From: Hanleya hanleyi
Lineage: Eukaryota; Mollusca; Polyplacophora; Lepidopleurida; Hanleyidae
DNA length: 64,000 bases
Assembly (NCBI GenBank): GCA_036873755.1
Contig: JAVTVY010048055.1
Coordinates: 1 to 64,000 of the forward strand
Reading direction: 5' to 3'
The notes under the pieces are model-generated. The model was not told where the DNA came from and did not search any database. It saw only the letters and a program-made list of their open reading frames with translations. The position numbers were made by a program, and so were the translations under genes. Positions 12,866-25,483 of the stretch are shown here, one piece after another. Each line of letters starts with the position of its first letter. The stretch's first letter is position 1.

Positions 12866-14927
12866 GTTATTACGGTTTTTACAACAGCGTGAACTTTCAA
12901 CATTAGCATATTACTTTTAGAATAAGAAAGGATTTCGAATGTTCATTCCATCGCAATAAAGAATTTGTTCGGCAGTATTCTGCTCTTGTCCATTACAGTG
13001 GTGAAATGCACACAGCAGAACTCATAGCCAACCTTGGAAAGTACCTTTGCTTCACGAGATTGTGGGTAGTAAAACATAATCTTACAATTAAATGCTTACC
13101 GTTATGGGCGTGTGAGTCTGCATCTTAAATGAAACGTGGAGACAGACCGTGTTTATCGTATGGACGAAAGCAGTTAACTTGGTCAGGTTAGGACCAACCG
13201 TCACTGTTCGGTATATCAATATCTGATATTACCACGATCGGTTAGTCTTTTAATGATAAAATGATAGTTGTAATATGACACTAATATCTGTTCGCATCTC
13301 TTAAAAAAACATTGACGAGTTTACATTCAGGGTTTTGCATAAATTAATTTATTTCGAAAAAACCTCAAACGCGCAAGTTTTGCTACTTTCCCGGTGTATT
13401 TTCTTTGAAAACAAGCTACCAATAATCAATCAGTAACATGAAAATATGCGTCAAATAATAAAACTTTCGTTAAATTAAAAATCTCACAGTTCGGCAGAAA
13501 AAATGATTTTGTGAATAACTTCTACAAAACAATTTTGCCGATGATGAAATTCTTAAACGCATAGTTTGGTCAGTAGTTGCAAGCATTCCATGTGAGAAAA
13601 TGAAAATAAAAATGTAACTTTTACCAGAATCCACACATAGTCACTTTTTAGCTAAAAGTGAATTTTCAGGAAATATTTTGCATATTATATCATTCTAACT
13701 ATCTCAGGATTTGAAGAGGCATTATACGGATATTTTTTGTTTCAAAAAGGTTCGTTTCACTACCGGAATTATGAACTACAGTTGGTGTGGTGTTATATAG
13801 CGATCCGGACAGAAAAGCGTTGTATTTTAGATTCCATTAGCTTGCCTGGTCAAGCGAAAAAATTGCAATGAACATCTGTTCGATCAGCCCTTTTTGATTA
13901 GAATCACCAACAGGTTAGGGTCAACCCATACCTTCCCATACAAGCGTGTTTAGGAGATTTCTTGTATATTCGTCATGTAATAAGGAGAATAGCTCATTCC
14001 ATATTGAGTATACCAAGGGCATATATAATATATTTTATCAATTGGAAGGAGAGGTAATATTGGGAAGGTGCACTCATTCCATTACATTTAGTAAACACAA
14101 TTTAATTTCATAGTATAGTTAGGCTATCGGGCATTGGTTTCAGCAAGCCGGTATATACTGTGTAGTGATAATGATAAATTGTTTCTATTCTCGGGATAAA
14201 AAAAATATTGGTTGCAACTGTAAAGAATGATCCTTTTTGCCATTTCCCGATCACTACTGTCGCTATACTAATTCGGTAGTAAAAGACGGAACATTATTAT
14301 ATGGCTGGTGATTTTGCTTTAGAAAGACGAAATACCGATTTTTTTTTTGTCTACTGCACTGCATGTAACATAAAACATTCACAATATCACGGTTCGTATT
14401 TGAGCGTGGGGCTTTCAATGATAAGCGTTTACTTTTAGACACATCAAGGCAGCAAATACTTTGTCCAGCAGTTCCGTTCCTGTTCTACACTGCAATGTAT
14501 TTCAACAGACAACAGAGTACTATAAAACGCAACAATTAACAGCACTAAAATCCGAGTAAATTTGCTTTCTGATTGCGGCTCGACACACAACAATCATACC
14601 GTCATACATTCATTCTTTGAAAAGACAGCGGAGTTAAATTTGACGTCGCACTACATGCCGTGCCGGCTGATTTAATTGTTTCATTGTCTGGTCAACTCCA
14701 TGAACGAATACGGTGGAAAGGAACATCACTTGGGTGGGACTAAACATTTGACAACAAAAGACTTCTGCTCAAAGACCACGCTCGACTAAGAACCGTAGTA
14801 ATGGACAAGTGCAGCATACTGCCAAAAATATCTTCATTGCGATGGATTGAACATTCGAAATCCTTTGTTATTCTAATAGTAATATGCTAATGTTGAAAGT
14901 TCACGCTGTTGTAAAAACCGTAATAAC
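12866..14927. mobile_element. TIR element, 2.06 kb
   Basis: Outer ends GTTATTACGGTTTTTACAAC (12866) and its inverse ending at 14927. The inverted match continues for about 140 bp at roughly 90% identity (through GGATTTCGAATGTTCA and TTGTCCATTAC). The 1.8-kb interior is AT-rich with no frame above 60 codons, so no transposase is left. No clear target duplication. Confidence 0.85.
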
Positions 14928-14944
14928 ATGTGACTTAACATACA

Positions 14945-15275
14945 GTTTTTGACCTTGAGAAAATAGGTCAATGTCAGTCATATTCATTGACTTCAGGTCC
15001 ATCATCAGTTGCATATGTGATATCAATTTAGAAAGCCTAGCTATATTTCATGTTATATCATAATATAAAGTATATAACCTTGAGAAAATAGGTTCAGTCA
15101 ACTGGGATAAGCTTCTTGTCAGTCACCAATTGCACAAATATGATGAATTTGAAGAGCCCATCTTCACTTCTTTAAAAATTATTGCTAATGCTAAATTTGA
15201 CCTCGATAGAACAGGTGAAGGTCAGTCAATTTCATTAATTAGGCTTCTGATCCATCACCAGTTGCATGCATATGT
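14945..15275 (+). repeat. dispersed 'GACCTTGAGAAAATAGGTCA' repeat
   Basis: Three diverged units of about 120 bp, each with GACCTTGA..ATAGGTCA.GTCAGTC and then CATCACCAGTTGCA.ATATG. The same phrase occurs at 42240-42345 and 43055-43140, in one case with a trailing GACAGACAGAC motif as at 15303. Confidence 0.7.
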
Positions 15276-15414
15276 GGTATGACAAGAAAGATGGGCATAC
15301 AGCGAGACAGACAGACAGATGACACTGAAAATTCAGTTCATTTTGGGAATCATTACATATCATCTTCAAAGTCTAAATATTCTGTCAAAATGCACCAGAA
15401 CACACCATTTTACT

Positions 15415-16288
15415 TCAATTATAGAGAAGAAAAGCAACTCCGAGTAGGGATCACATTTTTATTCTGTATATTTCGCTATTAGTTCTAGCATCTTAAGCAT
15501 TGAACAAAGTTACAAACAGCTTCATATGCACAGTATAAATACAAGGCATACTGTGATCTTAGCCAATACGCATTTATGAATATGTAAGCCAGTAAATTAT
15601 GTCAGGTTGGACGGATATTAAAATGCCATCATTTTCAGAAATTGTTAAATGTTAAGAGATAACCTGACAGTGATCTACAAATGGTGTGATTCAGGTGTTA
15701 CAATACACTCCACAATTGTTGTATCTTGCATGGGAATATACAATTATGAAACATGCGAGTTACAACATTTGTTGTTTCCATCAATTCTGATGTGGATTGC
15801 CAAGAAAATTATACCTATATTATCTTAAAATGACAGTCCTTATCCAAACTTCATGACATGTAGAAATATTCAATGTAGGTACACACCCTCTATACCACCA
15901 TACTTTATTCATTTGTGCACAGTTTACTTAGTTCTTGACAGATAAGCAGATGATGTATTGTTTTCATCAATTAGAGTGTGTATTGTATCACCTGAGTCAC
16001 ACCATTTGTCATGTTTGTAGATCGCTGTCAGGTTATCGCTTAACATTTAACAATTTCTGAAAATGACAGCATTTTAATATTCATCCAATCTGACTGACAT
16101 AATTTACTGGTTTATCTATTCATAAATGTGTATTGGCTAAGATCACATTATGCCTTGTACATACTGTGCGTATGGAGCTGTTTGTAACTTTGTTCACTGC
16201 TGAAGATGCTAGAACTAATAGCGAAATATACAGAATGAAATTGTCATCCCTACTTGGAGTTGCTTTTCTTCTCTATTATTGGAAAATC
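15415..16288. mobile_element. 870-bp long-armed palindrome
   Basis: Left arm about 15415-15730 and right arm about 15965-16288 are inverted copies over more than 300 bp (for example AGAGAAGAAAAGCAACTCC against GGAGTTGCTTTTCTTCTCT, and AACCTGACAGTGATCTACAA against its diverged inverse). The loop is about 230 bp. Divergence of roughly 10% with compensating indels suggests an old foldback element or an inverted duplication. Frames inside it are artefacts. Confidence 0.82.
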
Positions 16289-16545
16289 ATCAGTGGTTCC
16301 AATGGATTACTTCAATTAGATATACATGTAAAAATTTCCCAGGTGGGATGTGCCATATAGCAGGTATGTAGAAGTTTCACTTCAAAAATCTTTCTACTTT
16401 TCAGTTCAAGAAATAATTATCAACATCTGTAACTATGCTGTCAAAATGCAACGCTATGTGCAATTTCACATCTCGAGTTTCAAATAAATTCTCAATTTTT
16501 TTTAGCATTAACTGAGTGATAATTTGTGATTTTATTCATTGAAAA

Positions 16546-16932
16546 TTGGCCAGAATGCATCCCCAGACATCTGGAAGCCCAGAAATGGAATTGGGAACAG
16601 GATCAAATTATTATATCAGTAATGGAGAGAGAAATAGCACTAATTCCGGAAATGAAGTGTTTACTTTGTTGACACAAGCAGTCCACTTATGTAAAGTGCA
16701 TTATGCAATAAGTCAACCATTACAGGTTTTATTACTGGAATGGTCAACATACAGGCCTCAATATGAGCCTTCAAAGGTAAAGCAGAATATCAGTGTTACA
16801 GTTGGTCTATTTGACCAAAATGGCCTGACTTCAAGCTCACTTGCATCCTTGCTATTCTCCATACTGACCATACACTGGTGGCAGCATATTTCCTCTGACT
16901 GCATTTTAGTTATGTGTGTAAGCAGGGGTTGA
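16546..16932 (+). other. unrecognised open frame
   Basis: An open stretch of 128 codons with first ATG at 16555 (MHPQTSGSPEMELGTGSNY) and a possible CAG acceptor just before it. No domain, signal peptide or membrane segment is apparent. Composition matches the flanking AT-rich DNA, so chance or a transposon remnant is more likely than a gene. Confidence 0.12.
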
Positions 16933-17229
16933 TGTAGCCTAGACTAAGATATATTTAGCTGACTTTACCCTATGCCACATGATTATGCCAGCGCTAACAG
17001 CACCAATGTCCTTTCAATCCATTTTTAAACCATAATGTTAATAAAATTAGTAATTGTAAAAAAGAATGTATAATGAGATATAAATCAAGCATTATGTTGA
17101 TGGCCTGCGAAATCCGTATGAAAGGTGGCATGGCCCTTCAATTTCTATCCAAAAAAACCCATAAAACTTTCAGTCTGTCTGTCTGACAATAATAAACTTC
17201 ATAAACAGATGAAATGCCAATAAATTGTG

Positions 17230-18130
17230 CTAAAAATGTTTACTGTCTATAGTGCCACCCAATGATGAACAATATCACAAACCTACATGATGAAGCAAAA
17301 TCCTCAGATGTGGCCTGGAGAATGTAGATATTGGACTCAAGTCATGAGAATTTCATATATTAAAAAAAAATGGCCATTTGGCTTACAAGCGATGTGAATT
17401 ATAACACTGGGAATGCAACATTCATGTTCAACAAAATAGAATTACTTTTCCTCGATTAAGAAGCAAATTTCCATTTTTGTGAAAACAAAATCTTATTTTG
17501 AAACACCACCAAAATCTTCTCAGTTCTTTGCCTATCTTGCAAGATCATTATACCCAAATTTCATGGAAATCAAAAACGTTGTTCAGAAGATATGATGTTA
17601 CACATTTTTACCTGCATTCATGTCTATAGCACCATCTAGTGACGACCAAATGCCACAAAAAACAAGTGGGTGAGATCTAAAGCCCTAGGGAGATGGCACG
17701 TAAGAGTTCAATGGAAAAAACTTTAATCATGATAATGCTTATAAAGGTTTTGTCGTTAAGTCAGATAAATGAGATTTTTCATTTAAATGGCAATTTGGTT
17801 CGCACCAAAAGGGAATTATCATGTCGGCAATCCTATATTTATGCTTGGCAACCTAGAATAGAACAGTTTAAAAAATATTTCTCCAAGCGAATTGGTAAAT
17901 TTTCATTTCACGAAAAACTTATTTTTTTGAGACGCAAAAAAACTTGCCTTTATAGTTATGCCAGCTACACCAAAACCTTTTCAGCACATTGACCATCCTT
18001 CAAGACCATTGTAATAAAATTTCAAAGAAATCAGACAAGCCGTTCAGATGAAATCGTCACAGAAAGGTTTACCTAGGCTCTGACTACAACGCCACCTAGT
18101 GGTGAGCAGCGGGTATCGAAACACAACCAG
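17230..18130 (+). repeat. degenerate repeat, units of about 400 bp
   Basis: Three diverged copies, each introduced by a phrase like TATAGCACCATCTAGTGACG (17250, 17630, 18087), share downstream blocks (ATGGCCATTTGG..TACAAGCG, CAATCC/GCAACATTCATG). The frames at 17693-17992 (plus) and 18044-18310 (minus) fall in it and show no domain. Confidence 0.55.
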
Positions 18131-18267
18131 ACAAATTTCCCAGGCCCAAGGAAATAGCACACAAAGTCTGAACAGAAAATATTTAACGGTTTCAGAGATA
18201 TTCACGTTTAAAGTCGCGGCGGCGGCGGATCCGTTTCTCATGAAAACATAAGAGCATCCACTTTGTG

Positions 18268-18500
18268 GAAATATTAAACATTTATAAACAATGTTTCTAT
18301 TTATAACCAAACCAAACCTGCTTTGCTATATGCCTTAATTCCGCCAGGAATATCCCATACAAACGTTAAAACGGAAGTTTAAAACAAAAGTTATCTCCCC
18401 CTGGGGAGTTACCTCCCTAGGGAGTTATCTCCCTTTGGGGAGCTCTCTCATCTCAGCCAGGACATATGTCAGCTCCCAGTATTACACTTCCTCTTTTCTC
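18268..18500. repeat. DIRS-like left (3') terminal repeat
   Basis: From AATATTAAACATTTATAAAC through CCTGCTTTGCTATATGCC and CTCCCCCTGGGGAGTTACCT to CACTTCCTCTT. The part from 18313 mirrors the right terminal repeat. The outermost 45 bp are unique to this end but are copied, inverted, in the internal complementary region. The repeat also contains clustered GGGAGTTA/TCTCCC palindromic motifs. Confidence 0.85.
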
Positions 18501-18568
18501 ATTGATATAACCGAGACCTGTGGTGTACAAGGCCGCGGAGTGAGGGGAAGGATGGGAGGGCCATCAGA

Positions 18569-18660
18569 GCAAAGCAGGTTTGGTTTGGTTATAAATAGAA
18601 ATATTGTTTATAAATGTTTAATATTTATTTCCCAAACCTACACCTGCTTTGCTATATGCC
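18569..18660. repeat. DIRS-like internal complementary region
   Basis: 18569-18625 is the inverse of the left tip (18270-18326, essentially one mismatch). 18623-18660 is the inverse of the right tip (24853-24890). The two meet at TTTAATATT/TATTTCCC, as expected for the template that rebuilds circle junctions in DIRS replication. Confidence 0.85.
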
Positions 18661-18819
18661 TCACTACCAACATATGGAGGTGGGAACCTCGGCCTTGTTG
18701 TAGTTGTTCAATGGCAAGCTGTATATCCGCTGAGAAGATCACCAACAAGACACAATAAACTCAACAAGAAAACTCTGGTCTGAAAACACAGGAGGTAGTC
18801 AAGGAGTAAGAAAGTCGCT

Positions 18820-20110
18820 ACTTATCTTTTGAATGTCTTCATCCATGTAGCTGTGTTCTTGGATGTGGAGCACACTCTTACCAACCCGCAGGGACCCAGG
18901 CCTGAAGCACTATGAGGTATGCTAAAGTAAGCGATGTACGAATCGGCAGGGCATTAGAGCGCCTACGTAGCGAACATGGTGTCCAACTCTGTGATCGTGG
19001 CTGTGGTCGACAAACTTACCAACCCGCAGGGACCCAGGCCTGAAGCAACTATGAGGTATGCTAAAGTAAGCAATGAACGAATCGGCAGGGCATAAGAGCG
19101 CCTACGTAGCGAACACGGTGACCAGCTTACAACCACTCTCAGTCCACAAACCGACTGAAATCAACTCTCTGTACTTAGTCCCTGTCGCTGACACTGGACT
19201 GTTGTGAGTTGACAGCGGTTGTACTGAGTCTAATCTACGTCTTCATTAATCCTCTGTACTTTAGTGCATGTTGCTGACACTGGACACCCTAGGATGGACG
19301 CAGATGACTCAGCTGAGATGATCTAGAAGAAGACGTCATAGCTTAGACACAAGCAAATCTGCAGTAAAGGCAAAGATTAAAAGTCACAATTGTGTCAGGT
19401 CATAAACGATAACTTGAGAGATGGTGGTTGGCCAACTGACCTATTACTTGTCTTAGGTGACCTTAAATGATCACAGATATGACAATAATTCTCAACAAAA
19501 AGAACCCTGCTCGGGATGCAGTGAGTAATTATGGAGTAGTAATAGAAGTTACTTATCTTTTGAATGTCTTCAACTCTGTGATCGTGGATGTGGTGCACAA
19601 ATCTTACCAACCCGCAGGGACCCAGGCCTGAAGCACTATGAGGTATGCTAAAGTAAGCGATGTACGAATCGGAAGTGCATTAGAGCGCCTTCGTAGCATA
19701 CATGGTGACTTATAACCACTCTCACTGTCCACAAACCGACTGAAGTCAACTCCCTGTACTTTAGTCCCCTGTCGCTGACACTGGGCTGTTGAGAGTTGAC
19801 AGCGGTTGTACTGAGTCTACTCTACGTCCTCATCAACCCTCTGTACTTTAGCTGTTGCTGACACTGGAAACCTAAAACAAAACATATTACTCACAACAGT
19901 GTCAGTTCTTTGTACGTTGAACTTGTGAGTTGACCGCAGGTGACTCAGCTGAGATGATCTAGAATAAGGTCATAGCTTCAACCTGAAATGACACAAGCAA
20001 ATCTGCAGTAAAGGCAAAGATTAAACTCTCCATTGTGTCAGGCCTTGATGACTTAAGAGTCGATGGCTGGCAAGCTGACCTATTACTCCTTTCTTAGGCG
20101 ATCATGTAGT
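18820..20110. repeat. internal duplications in the DIRS-like element
   Basis: The block CTTACCAACCCGCAGGGACC, CAGGCCTGAAGCACTATGAG and onward (about 135 bp) occurs at 18878, 19016 and 19606. A longer block that includes the CTGTACTTTAGT..GCTGACACTGG phrases is repeated at 19130-19300 and 19705-19880. This untranslated tract lies between the recombinase and the internal complementary region. Confidence 0.8.
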
Positions 20111-20209
20111 ATGTGGACATATAATATGACTGAGAGATGAGATGAGATGATACAGCAAGCTGGCTGACTTGCTGCGATGATGAAAAATGCCCCCTCCCCC
20201 TCTTTTTTG

Positions 20210-21170
20210 AAAAGCTACTTGACCACGTGCTGGGCAGCCACCAGCGGCCCAAGCGTGGTCACTCTATCTGATTGCAGTGACATATCTCTCAGATAGAAAT
20301 TGGTGAACGTGGAGTTTGTCGTCCAAGCACGGGACTAGACAATGTCATGGAGGGTTCTTCCATAAAGGCCATGACGTAGCGATGGCACGAATTTCCGAGA
20401 AGAAGCAGTAGATAGTAGTGGGGGAGCGTAACTGGCCAAAAGATATGACCACTTTATGGTCTTCTTCAACCACGAAGCAATGGTATTCTTAGTAATGTCA
20501 CGCACTGCATACGGTCGAAGGGACAAGAATAATAGACGACGAGAGCCCCGACCGGGATCGGTACGAGTGAGATAGAAACGATAACTCTTCTCGCGACTCT
20601 ACCCATTCGGCCAGCTCATACTCGTACTGGCGAATGGCTCGAACAGGGCATAACAGAAAGGTCGTCTTCAAAGTCATGCACGAAGTCCGATAACGCAGGA
20701 ATGGAGTACAAACGTAGAGCACACGGACCTAGGCGAACAGACTCATTTTTGGCGATGAACACAGGAATGGGTCGAAAGGGGATGCGAGACCAATCCGCCG
20801 TTCAGGTAATAGATGAACTCTCAAGAGCATGAAGTTGAGACACTCTAGACGCCAAAGCAAAAACCGCCAGAAAAACAGTCTTGTAGGCAACAGTTTTTAG
20901 AGAAGCGGACTGCAAGGGTTCAAAGGGCGGACGAATCAGAGCACACAGAACCACACCAATATCCCATATCGGTAACAGCTGGCGAGTACGGCGAGACCGT
21001 AACGCGAAGGCCCGAATGAGCGCAGCGATATAGTCATTTAGACTAATGTCGATGCCGGCAGAAAGACGTAAAACCCTAGCCAAAGTAGATCGATACCCCT
21101 CAATGGTGCTGATTTGAAACTTCATATCACGATGAAGGTGAAGGAGGAAGTCAGCTACTAAGGAAATAGA
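20210..21170 (-). pseudogene. DIRS-type tyrosine recombinase, frameshifted
   Basis: Reading right to left, pieces in different frames line up with a DIRS recombinase: SLVADFLLHLHRDMKFQIST and TIEGYRSTLARVLRLSAGI; then PPFEPLQSASLKTVAYKTVF and ALASRVSQLHALE (the first catalytic Arg box); a stop near 20802; IPVFIAKNESVRLGP; LLCPVRAIRQYEYELAEW; DITKNTIASWLKKTIKW; EIRAIATSW (second Arg box, with the usual His replaced by Ser); a further frameshift; and TNSTFTNFYLRDMS, which holds the nucleophilic Tyr, ending LGPLVAAQHVV. At least two frameshifts and two stops make it inactive. In the family this enzyme integrates circular cDNA without target duplication. Confidence 0.85.
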
Positions 21171-24100
21171 GGCAGAGTCGTGATCGGCATCACGTTCACG
21201 GCATCAAGAGACGAAATAAAAAAATTTCACTTGATAGAGCTGCGATGTGGAAGACCGATTGGTAGAAAACATCGTCTTTTTTTTTTTCAAAATTGATGTG
21301 AAGTCTGGCAACCAAGACTATTAGCCGGAAATGAACACCCCACATGACGATGTGGTGGGACTGCCAGCAAAAACAGAGGTGGAAATAGAGACGTCAATAC
21401 CAGCACTAATGGATTGAGGGATGACGTCTGTAATAAGACAGAAGGAACTGCAGTGACCGAACCAGGATACAACCGTAATGATTAAGGTCCTGCGTAGAAA
21501 TGACAAGAGCTACCAGTTGATGACAAAACAACTATAATGCCCACGTCAAAAACTGGTCCAACGGTCTATACGGGACGAAGCACTTGATGGAGAGAGTCGA
21601 AAAACCTGTCCCCAAAGTAACGACGAACCCACGGTAATCCCCCCCATAATTTGACCACCGGAAGTGCAACAAAAACTGGTCTATATGTGACCAACAACCT
21701 TGACGGCACCAGCTACAAGGTGTCACACTCCGTCAGAATATGGCTTTTCTTCAATTAGAATGAAGAATGGGACTGTTACTTTTCCTCGCGTCTGAATAAC
21801 AGAGTTGAAAAGCGAACTCCCCGTGATCGAACCACTAGGGGCACCACCGCAAGTAAACCTCGATGTGAAAGCCCCAAGATGGAGAAAAAAAACGCCCAGA
21901 CTATAAAAGTGATACAAGGGCGATGCCGACTCCGAACGGAAGGACTTGTCACACAAACCGACGACCGACGATGGTGAATCGTAGGAAAAACGCCGGAAAA
22001 CGAGGATGAATGGGTAAAAGAAGATATGCATCTCGCCTTTAAAGCGATGGGGGTCAACCCCGCGATAAAGAAAACGCATCAACCGAAACGTCTTTCTTCT
22101 TTTTTTTTTTTTTTTTAGAAAAACACCGAAATCGAGAGACGTGCAGGCAAACAAACGTCGAAGTCTCTATGACAATCAAGAAAAAGATCTAGAAATGGAG
22201 ACCGGAACTGTCGAACTTGACGACCCTGATAAGGGGGTATAAAAGAACGACGTGGTGAACGACGTTATGGCGTACGGGAACGTCTAACACGAAAGGCGTT
22301 GCTTCGGCGAAGTGATTTTCCCAAATTGTAACAAATCAGTTCAATTTATTGTACATATACGCTCACAAAGGAGCAGGGTAAAACCTTAAAAATGTACGAG
22401 AAACGACGTCGAAGAGAACAAGAACGACGTTATGGAAAATCAACTGAAGATGAATCTGAAAAACTTCAAAGCCGAAACTGGAAAAATCACAGTGGAGTCC
22501 GAAACAAAACAGCCGTAGTATGCGAGACTTGTAATGAGATTTGAAACGCATCTAGGAGAATGAACACATTCCTTGTCCCCAGCGTTAATCGAGAGCGTTA
22601 CTCAGCTTGGTAGTAACATCCCCGACAATCAACACAAAGAAACTTCCAACGTAAACTAGGAAGATCTTCCATAAAATTTTTAAAAATTCCCCGAAGACAG
22701 GAAATACATTTAGATGTCTCTCGCCGGTAGATGAACTATAAGGTCATAAACTTCATAAAATTGAATTGACCAAACCAAACAATGTTCAATCTAGAACCGC
22801 CCCCTAATTAGAGGACCAAACTGCATATAAGTCCTCAAATGGAATAGATGAAATTATCATCCGGAATAAAAATTAAGATCAATTTTTATACAAATGCTGT
22901 AGACCAAAAGATGTTTGGACGAGGCTATCGAGGAGAAAAACATTGCTAAAGAGCAGTCTGTGATTCTTCTTACAAGGCTGTAACCGGTAAACATACTCGG
23001 ACGCAAGTAACTTACGAAGAACAAGAAGACCGCCCGATGGAACAAACTTATGCTGTCCCAAGCAGATGATTGAGAAACTTCAGGTTGATCCTGACACAGA
23101 CAGGGTAAAGATCAATCCTAAGATTTCTTGGAAAAATACTCACTCAAGCTAATAATAATAATTTCTCAGAAAGAAGAAAATAAAATTAAAGCTCAACCCA
23201 ATTTGAATTGTACGTCTAATTCAATATACCGATGGGAAAATTTGGTTGTGCAAATATAAAAATATCACAATGCAATATTTACTAGCAGAAAAATGTATTC
23301 CAAAGAATAGCACATTTTTCTTAATAAAGAACTCGTGATCTCTTTTGTTGTTCAACACACCCTTGATTACACAAAGAGAGTAATAATGTAGATCATTAAA
23401 ATGTAACAAAGAGCCGTAGTGTATAGCTTTGACTTGTGATGACGAAGACAAACGCAACAACACACGTAAAATCAAAGACAGAGAAAAAACTCTGCAAGTT
23501 GTCTCTTGATCACATGATATCAAATAAACAGAGTAACATTTGATATAACAAGAGACTAAATTTTGGTAGGAGCAATGAACTGAATGCATAGAAGAAAAAC
23601 TACCAAAAACGGGGGAAAATCCGGAACACAAGAACAACAACAACACAACGAAAAATGACGGTCTGCAAAATTTCCTGCAGAACTTGTAATTCTCCGAAGT
23701 TATAATACGTTGAAGCATTTTTATTCCGTGAAGAAAAATCTTTGTTCAATTTCGTACAGTTCAAACGTAATAAAAATAACCTCCTGAATGAACTGTCTGA
23801 AACGAGAACGAGAACGGCGTTGCGATGAAACAATAGCGACGATCAGAAACACGGGAATGACGACGTGACGAGTCAACATACGTCGAAAGTGGAGGTTGTA
23901 AATCCGTAATCCGAACAATTACAGTCGAGTTCGAACGCCTTTCCATAGAATGAGAGGCTGTTTTCTTTTTAGACAAACTAGCAGAGGAAGATTTAAATCG
24001 TAAAGGTAGATACAGAACGATTTTTATTCCTATTGTAAGAATCAGCCGGAGAAAGACCAAATGATAGAGGAGTCGGTGAACTACACGCGGTGAGAACAAA

Positions 24101-24687
24101 TTCTTTTGTCCGTCGGAGACAATGGAGTGTTCCGACCGCCGCGCCTTTGTCTGTCTGAACAAAGAAACCGGTTTCCCAGACAATGCTATACCAGAGAAGG
24201 CTAGACTTTCAAGTACACTCTGGTTATCTTCCTGTAGGAACGGTACCACTAGGGGGAATATTACCAGACACGGAAGAAGGTGCCGGACTTTTCAATTTAG
24301 GAGACAAATCCAAAACGGGACCTCTATAATTTTGATGTCTTTCACTAAGGCAATTTCAAGAACGCGTCTATCGACCTCCGATAGATCGAGGTTTTCAGTA
24401 GCCTGCAGTAGGTAAGACCTACATGCTTAAGCATATATTTTTCCAAGTACATGAATCCCAAAAATTCACACATGTGTTATTTCGATAGCATAATTATCTT
24501 TACACGCGAAACAACGTGTGTGGGCGTCTAAGCGTGTCGAAACTCGCCCACACGAACGGCAAGACAATTGGGATAGAATACTCAGACATAATATTCAAGA
24601 AAAACTTTTCCGTAAATAGAGTAGAAATTTAACAACAACAACTAGCTGTATGGAACTCCCTGATGTGACCACTGGAGGTTACAAACG
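21171..24687 (-). other. interior of the DIRS-like element
   Basis: The gag and RT/RNase H region is expected here. Only fragments are open (21723-22154, 23221-23718, 23761-24249 on the minus strand). Repeated Arg/Ser-coding CGACG/GTTCTCG runs near 22230-22430 and 23790-23900 could be remains of a basic Gag tail. I could not identify RT, RNase H or methylase motifs with confidence. Confidence 0.35.
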
Positions 24688-24890
24688 AGAAAGAGGAAGT
24701 GTATACTGGGGGCTGGCTTATATATCCTGGCTGAGATGAGAGAGCTCCCCAAAGGGAGATAACTCCCTAGGGAGGTAACTCCCCAGGGGGAGATAACTTT
24801 TGTTTTAAACTTCCGTTTTAACGTTTGTATGGGATATTCCTGGCAGAATTAAGGCATATAGCAAAGCAGGTGTAGGTTTGGGAAATAAAT
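24688..24890. repeat. DIRS-like right (5') terminal repeat
   Basis: Inverse copy of the left repeat: GAGAAAGAGGAAGTGTATAC, GCTGAGATGAGAGAGCTCCC, GGCATATAGCAAAGCAGG, ending TTTGGGAAATAAAT. The last roughly 20 bp differ from the left tip but match the second half of the internal complementary region. Confidence 0.85.
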
Positions 24891-25361
24891 GCTCTAATTA
24901 TTGGCAACTGTACACCAAGAAAAGTCTGACTTTGAGAAAGCAATATCTATTCGGTGAGAATTTTGCATTCTCAAGTCTAATCAATTACATCCCAATTCTG
25001 ATGCTGATATATGCTGGGGAAAACCAATGATAGGGTTAATATAGACATCAGAAAAATTCATAGACAATATATGACATCAATAACAGGATATGTAATTTAT
25101 CTTCAAGGGAAACAAACAAAGTCACATTTCTTATGGTTATCCACTTTCTCGTTCAATCTAGGCTAACATTTTTCCAATGACAGTAAAAGGTTTGTTGATT
25201 CTTACATGAGAAATATTATTATCAACCGTCATCTGTCCATGATTCCTTCATATAAGAAGTCACGAAATAAAAACTGTCATTCACCATCTCATGTTCTTCT
25301 TGGAAGAGCCACACACATGACATAGAGATGAGCTGTATGATCACCATGAGAGAGATAATAC

Positions 25362-25483
25362 CTTGAATTGATGTCTGTCTGTATCACCATCTGTGATGAT
25401 ATCCTCCCTCCAAATCCTCTCCATTGTACCAGCACAATCCTCTATATAGTAACTGTAATCTCCACAGGCCTGGCTCATTGTAC
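25362..25483 (-). CDS. VWA3B: VWA3B-like exon 16 (Tudor-like 2)
   Basis: 122 nt, acceptor AAATGATTGCAG, donor GTATTATC (weak). Encodes TMSQACGDYSYYIEDCAGTM ERIWREDIITDGDTDRHQFK, completing strands of the second Tudor-like fold. Reading through the donor meets a stop after five codons, so a truncated end is possible. Otherwise the next exon lies beyond the DIRS-like insertion and I could not find it. Confidence 0.85.

Larger units (their letters stand above)
18268..24890 (-). mobile_element. DIRS-like retroelement (decayed, about 6.6 kb)
   Basis: Three hallmarks of DIRS elements are visible. First, inverted terminal repeats (18313-18500 against 24688-24880) are about 95% identical in their core, with short unique outer tips. 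Second, an internal complementary region at 18569-18660 joins the inverse of the left tip directly to the inverse of the right tip. Third, a tyrosine recombinase pseudogene on the minus strand (21170-20210) lies next to that region. The element reads right to left. Reverse transcriptase motifs (YLDD, LPFGL) were not found between 21.3 and 24.2 kb, so this copy is either internally eroded or a non-autonomous derivative. It sits just downstream of the last recognisable VWA3B exon. Confidence 0.85.
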